Positions 16,253-19,548 of a DNA stretch of 19,548 nt are shown one piece after another. Position 1 is the stretch's first letter; each line of letters opens with the position of its first letter. Made by a program: the position numbers and the translations under genes. The stretch is from Pseudomonadota bacterium (GTDB lineage Bacteria; Pseudomonadota; Gammaproteobacteria; Burkholderiales; Eutrophovitaceae): contig PAHB01000054.1 in NCBI GenBank assembly GCA_002704665.1, forward strand, positions 1-19,548, in the 5' to 3' direction. A model generated the notes under the pieces. The model saw only the letters and a list, made by a program, of their open reading frames with translations. It searched no databases and was not told the origin of the DNA.

Positions 16253-17209
16253 CTAGACTTTAAAACTTCCATACTGATTAAGCCGGCGCATTCTGTCTAA
16301 GCGCAAATCATCGATCGAGCGTCTATTCAGAACATCAAGGTTACTTTTTATCGAAGTTTGCAAATTATGAAAGACAGCATCTGGATCCCTATGGGCACCG
16401 CCAACGGGTTCACTTACTATTTGATCGACAAGATCTAGTTTTTTTAATCGCTCTGCGGTTATACCCAGACTCTCAGCAGCTGTTGCCGCTCTACCCGCAT
16501 CCTTCCATAGAATAGAAGCACAACCCTCTGGAGAAATTACCGAGTAGATCGAATATTGAAGCATAAGGATAGCATCCCCAACTCCTAAAGCTAAGGCTCC
16601 TCCCGATCCTCCCTCTCCTATAATGATGACCATGATTGGAACATTCAACTCTGCCATAGCATAAAGATTGCGCGCAATTGCCTCAGACTGACCCCTTTGC
16701 TCCGCCCCCACCCCTGGATAGGCTCCCGGAGTGTCTATAAATGTTATCACTGGAATTTCAAACTTTTCGGCTAAACGCATCAGTCGGAGAGCTTTTCTGT
16801 AGCCCTCTGGCTTTGGCATGCCAAAATTTCTAAATATTTTGTCTTTGGTATCGCGCCCTTTTTGGTGTCCTATTACCATTACCGATTGCGAATTAAGCCT
16901 AGCCAGCCCACCAATAACAGCTGGGTCATCGGCAAATTGCCTATCACCACGCAATTCTTGAAAATCTGAAAATATAGATTGAATGTAGTCTAGGGCAAAT
17001 GGCCGCTGGGGATGCCGTGCGACTTGTGCAACCTCCCACGCCGTAAGCTTGGAGTAGATTTTTTTTATTAATTTTTGCACTTTATCAGAAAGGACAGAAA
17101 TTTCATCTGATATATCCACCGCAGATGAGTCGCCCTGAAACTTTAGGCCCTCTATTTTATCCTCTAATTCCTCTATTTGCTTTTCAAATCCTAAATATAA
17201 TCTTTTCAT
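16253..17209 (-). CDS. accA: AccA, acetyl-CoA carboxylase carboxyltransferase alpha subunit
   Basis: With AccD, AccA transfers the carboxyl group from biotin to acetyl-CoA to make malonyl-CoA, the committed step of fatty acid synthesis. The 318-residue product has the coiled-coil N-terminus (FEKQIEELEDKIEGLK), ARHPQRPFALDYIQ, ELRGDRQFADDPAVIGGLAR, FGMPKPEGYRKALRLMRLAE, FIDTPGAYPGVGAEQRGQSE and IIIGEGGSGGALALGVGD, the last two forming the crotonase-like active-site region. Length and motifs match E. coli AccA (319). No clear ribosome binding site precedes the ATG at 17209. It follows ggt by about 60 bases and precedes tilS. Confidence 0.97.
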   Translation of the reverse strand: MKRLYLGFEKQIEELEDKIEGLKFQGDSSAVDISDEISVLSDKVQKLIKKIYSKLTAWEVAQVARHPQRPFALDYIQSIFSDFQELRGDRQFADDPAVIGGLARLNSQSVMVIGHQKGRDTKDKIFRNFGMPKPEGYRKALRLMRLAEKFEIPVITFIDTPGAYPGVGAEQRGQSEAIARNLYAMAELNVPIMVIIIGEGGSGGALALGVGDAILMLQYSIYSVISPEGCASILWKDAGRAATAAESLGITAERLKKLDLVDQIVSEPVGGAHRDPDAVFHNLQTSIKSNLDVLNRRSIDDLRLDRMRRLNQYGSFKV

Positions 17210-17269
17210 TGGATCAATTAACTTCTAAAAAGTAGGCCAAAACATTTTGAAATAAAGTTGCTCCACACC

Positions 17270-18931
17270 TCATCGACCCCTCGGGTCACTAGCACCAAAC
17301 ACGACGTTCGAGCCTGCTTGAATGAAAATTGTTTGCATGTTGCCCCACTTTCGACTGCCAATCTTCACTTCATGTCCCCTCCGCTTTATTCCGTCAATCC
17401 AATTTTGGGCGAAACCTCCGGGTTCTATTTCAATTCGGTCTGGTATGAATTGATGATGATACCGGGGCTTAGATACAATCCGTCCAACATCAACATTTTC
17501 GTTCAAAACATAATCTAGTATCCCAAGAATGACCATACTAATAATTCTTGATCCTCCAGGTGTACCAATTATTAAAATACCTTTTTTATCTTCAACAAAG
17601 GTGGGTGTCATGGAGGACAAAGGACGCTTTCTGGGCTCAATAAGATTTGCCTCCGTCCCTACCAACCCGTACATATTGGGTATACCGGTGCCGAGCACAA
17701 AATCATTCATATGATTATTTAATAAAACACCGGTATCTCCAGCTGTAAAGGCTGATCCAAAAAGCCCGTTTATCGATAAAGTTGCCGAAACCATATTCCC
17801 TTTTTTATCAACAATTGAAAAATGCGTGGTCTCCTGACTTTCATCCGAAAAAGAGTGTAATTTTGATAAATTTCTGCTGGGGGTAGAAGAATCTAAACGG
17901 ATCCCTTCGCGCCGTTTTTGAGCGTAGTCTTTTGAAGCCAATTTCTCCACTGGAACGTCCACAAAACGAGGATCACCCATGTAAATTGCTCGGTCACTGT
18001 AACCACGCTTCATCGCCTCAACTACCAAATGAGCCAATTCAACCTCCGAAAGTGTTTCGAGATTATACCCCTCTAAAATTTGAAAAACCTGGGCCATTAC
18101 CAAACCACCAGAGGATGGTAAAGGTGCAGTTGTAATCCTCGCCCCCCGAAACAAAAAGTTAATTGGCTCACGGAAAATAACCCTATAGTCACGCAAGTCG
18201 GATTCCTCCCAGAATCCATTTCCGGCTTGAACTGCGCTCGTCATCCGTTTTGCTATTTGACCATTGTAGAAAACATCTGCGCCTTTTTCGCCAATAAGCT
18301 TAAGGGTCTGGCTTAAGGCGGTTTGTTTGAGAAGCCACCCCTCCTTGGGGAGCGCCCCGTCTTGCAAAAAAATATTAGCGGTAACCGGGTCTCTTCGAAT
18401 ACGTTCTAGTCTATATTTCGTCAATTTGATATATCTCTGATCAACTTCGAACCCCTGATTGGCAATTCGAATAGCACTAGCTAAGGAGTTCTTGAAACTA
18501 ATACTCCCGTATTTATTTACTAACAATTCCAGCGCTGCCGGTATCCCGGGTATTGCAGCCGCGGTCGCTCCTTCAATCGAAAGCTTTCCCAAAGGCTTGC
18601 CATCATCTACGTAAAAAGAAGTTTTTGACCTTCGAGGAGCGACTTCGCGAGCATCCATGAAGCTAGTCTCCCTCGATTCGGCGTCATATAAAAGAAAAAA
18701 ACCTCCCCCACCTATCCCCGAGGAGAAGGGCTCAACCACCCCAAGTGTCGAAGTCACCGCGACCGCGGCATCAAATGCATTTCCTCCTTGCTCCAGAATT
18801 TTACACCCAGCGTTGGTAGCCAAAGGATGCGCTGACCTAATCCCACACTTTAGTGGTTCACTGGCTAAACAAACGATTACATACGAATAGAGCAGGGTAA
18901 AAAAAATAAGACTATTTATTTCTTTTTTCAT
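17270..18931 (-). CDS. ggt: Gamma-glutamyltranspeptidase, periplasmic
   Basis: GGT splits or transfers the gamma-glutamyl group of glutathione and related compounds in the periplasm. The 553-residue precursor has a signal peptide (about 1-23), then a large subunit and a small subunit made by self-cleavage before Thr368 of ETTHFSIVD, the catalytic N-terminal nucleophile. Other marks are MDAREVAPR with the substrate-binding Arg95, SSGIGGGGFFLLYD, LNNHMNDF, KRPLSSM (435-441) and the oxyanion PGGSR (458-462), ending FGASDPRGR. The small subunit is about 186 residues, close to E. coli, and the lid loop is present. It lies between a tolC-like gene and accA. Whether it serves glutathione scavenging or another peptide is not shown by the sequence. 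Confidence 0.95.
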   Translation of the reverse strand: MKKEINSLIFFTLLYSYVIVCLASEPLKCGIRSAHPLATNAGCKILEQGGNAFDAAVAVTSTLGVVEPFSSGIGGGGFFLLYDAESRETSFMDAREVAPRRSKTSFYVDDGKPLGKLSIEGATAAAIPGIPAALELLVNKYGSISFKNSLASAIRIANQGFEVDQRYIKLTKYRLERIRRDPVTANIFLQDGALPKEGWLLKQTALSQTLKLIGEKGADVFYNGQIAKRMTSAVQAGNGFWEESDLRDYRVIFREPINFLFRGARITTAPLPSSGGLVMAQVFQILEGYNLETLSEVELAHLVVEAMKRGYSDRAIYMGDPRFVDVPVEKLASKDYAQKRREGIRLDSSTPSRNLSKLHSFSDESQETTHFSIVDKKGNMVSATLSINGLFGSAFTAGDTGVLLNNHMNDFVLGTGIPNMYGLVGTEANLIEPRKRPLSSMTPTFVEDKKGILIIGTPGGSRIISMVILGILDYVLNENVDVGRIVSKPRYHHQFIPDRIEIEPGGFAQNWIDGIKRRGHEVKIGSRKWGNMQTIFIQAGSNVVFGASDPRGR

Positions 18932-18972
18932 AGGCGATTGAGCACAATATTACCAATATTCAAAGTAGACGC

Positions 18973-19548
18973 TTAATTTAAAAGCCGGTTAACACTCTCC
19001 AAATCTGATTCAGAAAGTCGTCCCACGGCCGCTTTAAGCCCCAGCTGAGCCACTATGGTAGCGTACACAGCATCATAAAGATTTCTTCTTGCGCCAGTCA
19101 GTTGCTGCTCCGCATTTAGAACATCTACAGCGGTTCTTACACCTACTTCCTGTCCAAGCTTAGTCGATTCTAATTGTAATTGCGTGGAGGCAACCGCCTG
19201 TTCCAATGCGCGAACGCGAGCCAAGCCCGAAGTAACTCCAAGAAAAGATTCTGTGGTTTTTTGGGCCGAGTTTCTTCGAGCCAATTCGAGATCTTGTCTC
19301 GACCTTTCCTGCAGGGCTACCGCTTCGCGAACACGTGAACTTATACCACCACCTTTATAAAGTGGTAGCTTAAATCTTATTCCAACAGAAGTTGATTGCG
19401 CGGAATACTTTCCAAAGCTAGAAAATCCTTGGTCTGCAAAAGAATGCGACCCGATTGCATCAACAGTTGGTTGATTTTCCGCATTATGTCTACGGACTTC
19501 TTGTTGAGCTATTCCCAAATTATGCTGAGCTATAACAACATCAAAACT
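18973..19548 (-). CDS. tolC: TolC-family outer-membrane efflux protein, C-terminal part, partial at window edge
   Basis: The frame is open from the right edge (first visible residues SFDVVIAQHNLGIAQQEVRR) to the TAA at 18973, so about 191 residues of the C-terminal half are present and the start lies outside. It shows the outer-membrane efflux protein repeat: SVGIRFKLPLYKGGGISSRV (the beta-strand turn GGG), a long coiled-coil helix of Gln/Arg/Glu, then GVRTAVDVLNAEQQLTGARRNLYDA and LKAAVGRLSESDLESVN. These are the features of type I secretion and RND efflux channels in the TolC branch. An apparent internal start at 19518 is TTG and is just a codon in the helix. It precedes ggt by about 40 bases; whether the two work together is unknown. 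Confidence 0.88.
   Translation of the reverse strand, partial: SFDVVIAQHNLGIAQQEVRRHNAENQPTVDAIGSHSFADQGFSSFGKYSAQSTSVGIRFKLPLYKGGGISSRVREAVALQERSRQDLELARRNSAQKTTESFLGVTSGLARVRALEQAVASTQLQLESTKLGQEVGVRTAVDVLNAEQQLTGARRNLYDAVYATIVAQLGLKAAVGRLSESDLESVNRLLN

Noticed and set aside
17238..17249. CAAAA/TTTTG inverted repeat between ggt and accA
   Set aside because: Two-base loop and a five-pair stem with a single G-C pair; not a credible terminator or binding site.
18945..18960. Repeated CAATATT in the gap before ggt, possible operator or hairpin
   Set aside because: Only 7 bases per copy and AT-rich; AATATT is self-complementary, so this is expected by chance.

Overview
The window is a compact stretch of proteobacterial chromosome. 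All 19 genes I can support lie on the minus strand, no gap between genes exceeds about 125 bases, and I see no tRNA, rRNA, CRISPR array, insertion sequence or phage gene. In transcription order (right to left) it reads: tolC-like (cut by the right edge) - ggt - accA - tilS - dctP - dctQ - dctM - ndk - rlmN - rodZ - ispG - hisS - yfgM - bamB - der - hfq - hflX - hflK - hflC - DUF2065 gene (cut by the left edge).

The order ndk-rlmN-(pilF)-rodZ-ispG-hisS-yfgM-bamB-der followed directly by hfq-hflX-hflK-hflC is, from general knowledge, the betaproteobacterial arrangement; in Escherichia coli the two halves are separate. The long IspG (about 415 residues) fits this too. By eye the DNA is AT-rich for that class (I did not count it), so I infer a low-GC, streamlined betaproteobacterium, possibly free-living. 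Genus cannot be read from this window.

Region by region: (1) 17270-19548 holds the end of an outer-membrane efflux channel and a periplasmic gamma-glutamyltranspeptidase. (2) 14834-17209 holds accA (fatty acid synthesis) and tilS (tRNA-Ile lysidine). (3) 11994-14834 is a complete TRAP transporter, probably for C4-dicarboxylates, whose first gene overlaps the tilS stop codon. (4) 3453-11872 is a housekeeping run covering nucleotide balance (ndk), rRNA/tRNA methylation (rlmN), cell shape (rodZ), isoprenoids (ispG), histidyl-tRNA (hisS), outer-membrane assembly (yfgM, bamB), ribosome assembly (der) and small-RNA regulation (hfq). (5) 1-3448 is the hflX-hflK-hflC block: a ribosome-rescue GTPase and the membrane SPFH complex that controls FtsH, followed by a small membrane protein.

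The genes are packed for translational coupling: yfgM/hisS, bamB/yfgM, hflC/hflK and dctM/dctQ share ATGA-type overlaps, and tilS/dctP share TAATG. Four starts (hflC, hfq, hflX, dctP) have a strong Shine-Dalgarno core ending 7 bases before the start codon; many others have almost none.

I found no clearly new biological system. The points most worth a second look are a run of ten G in the hflK coding sequence, the TRAP cassette coupled to tilS, a loop insertion in RlmN, and the loss of pilF from its usual place.
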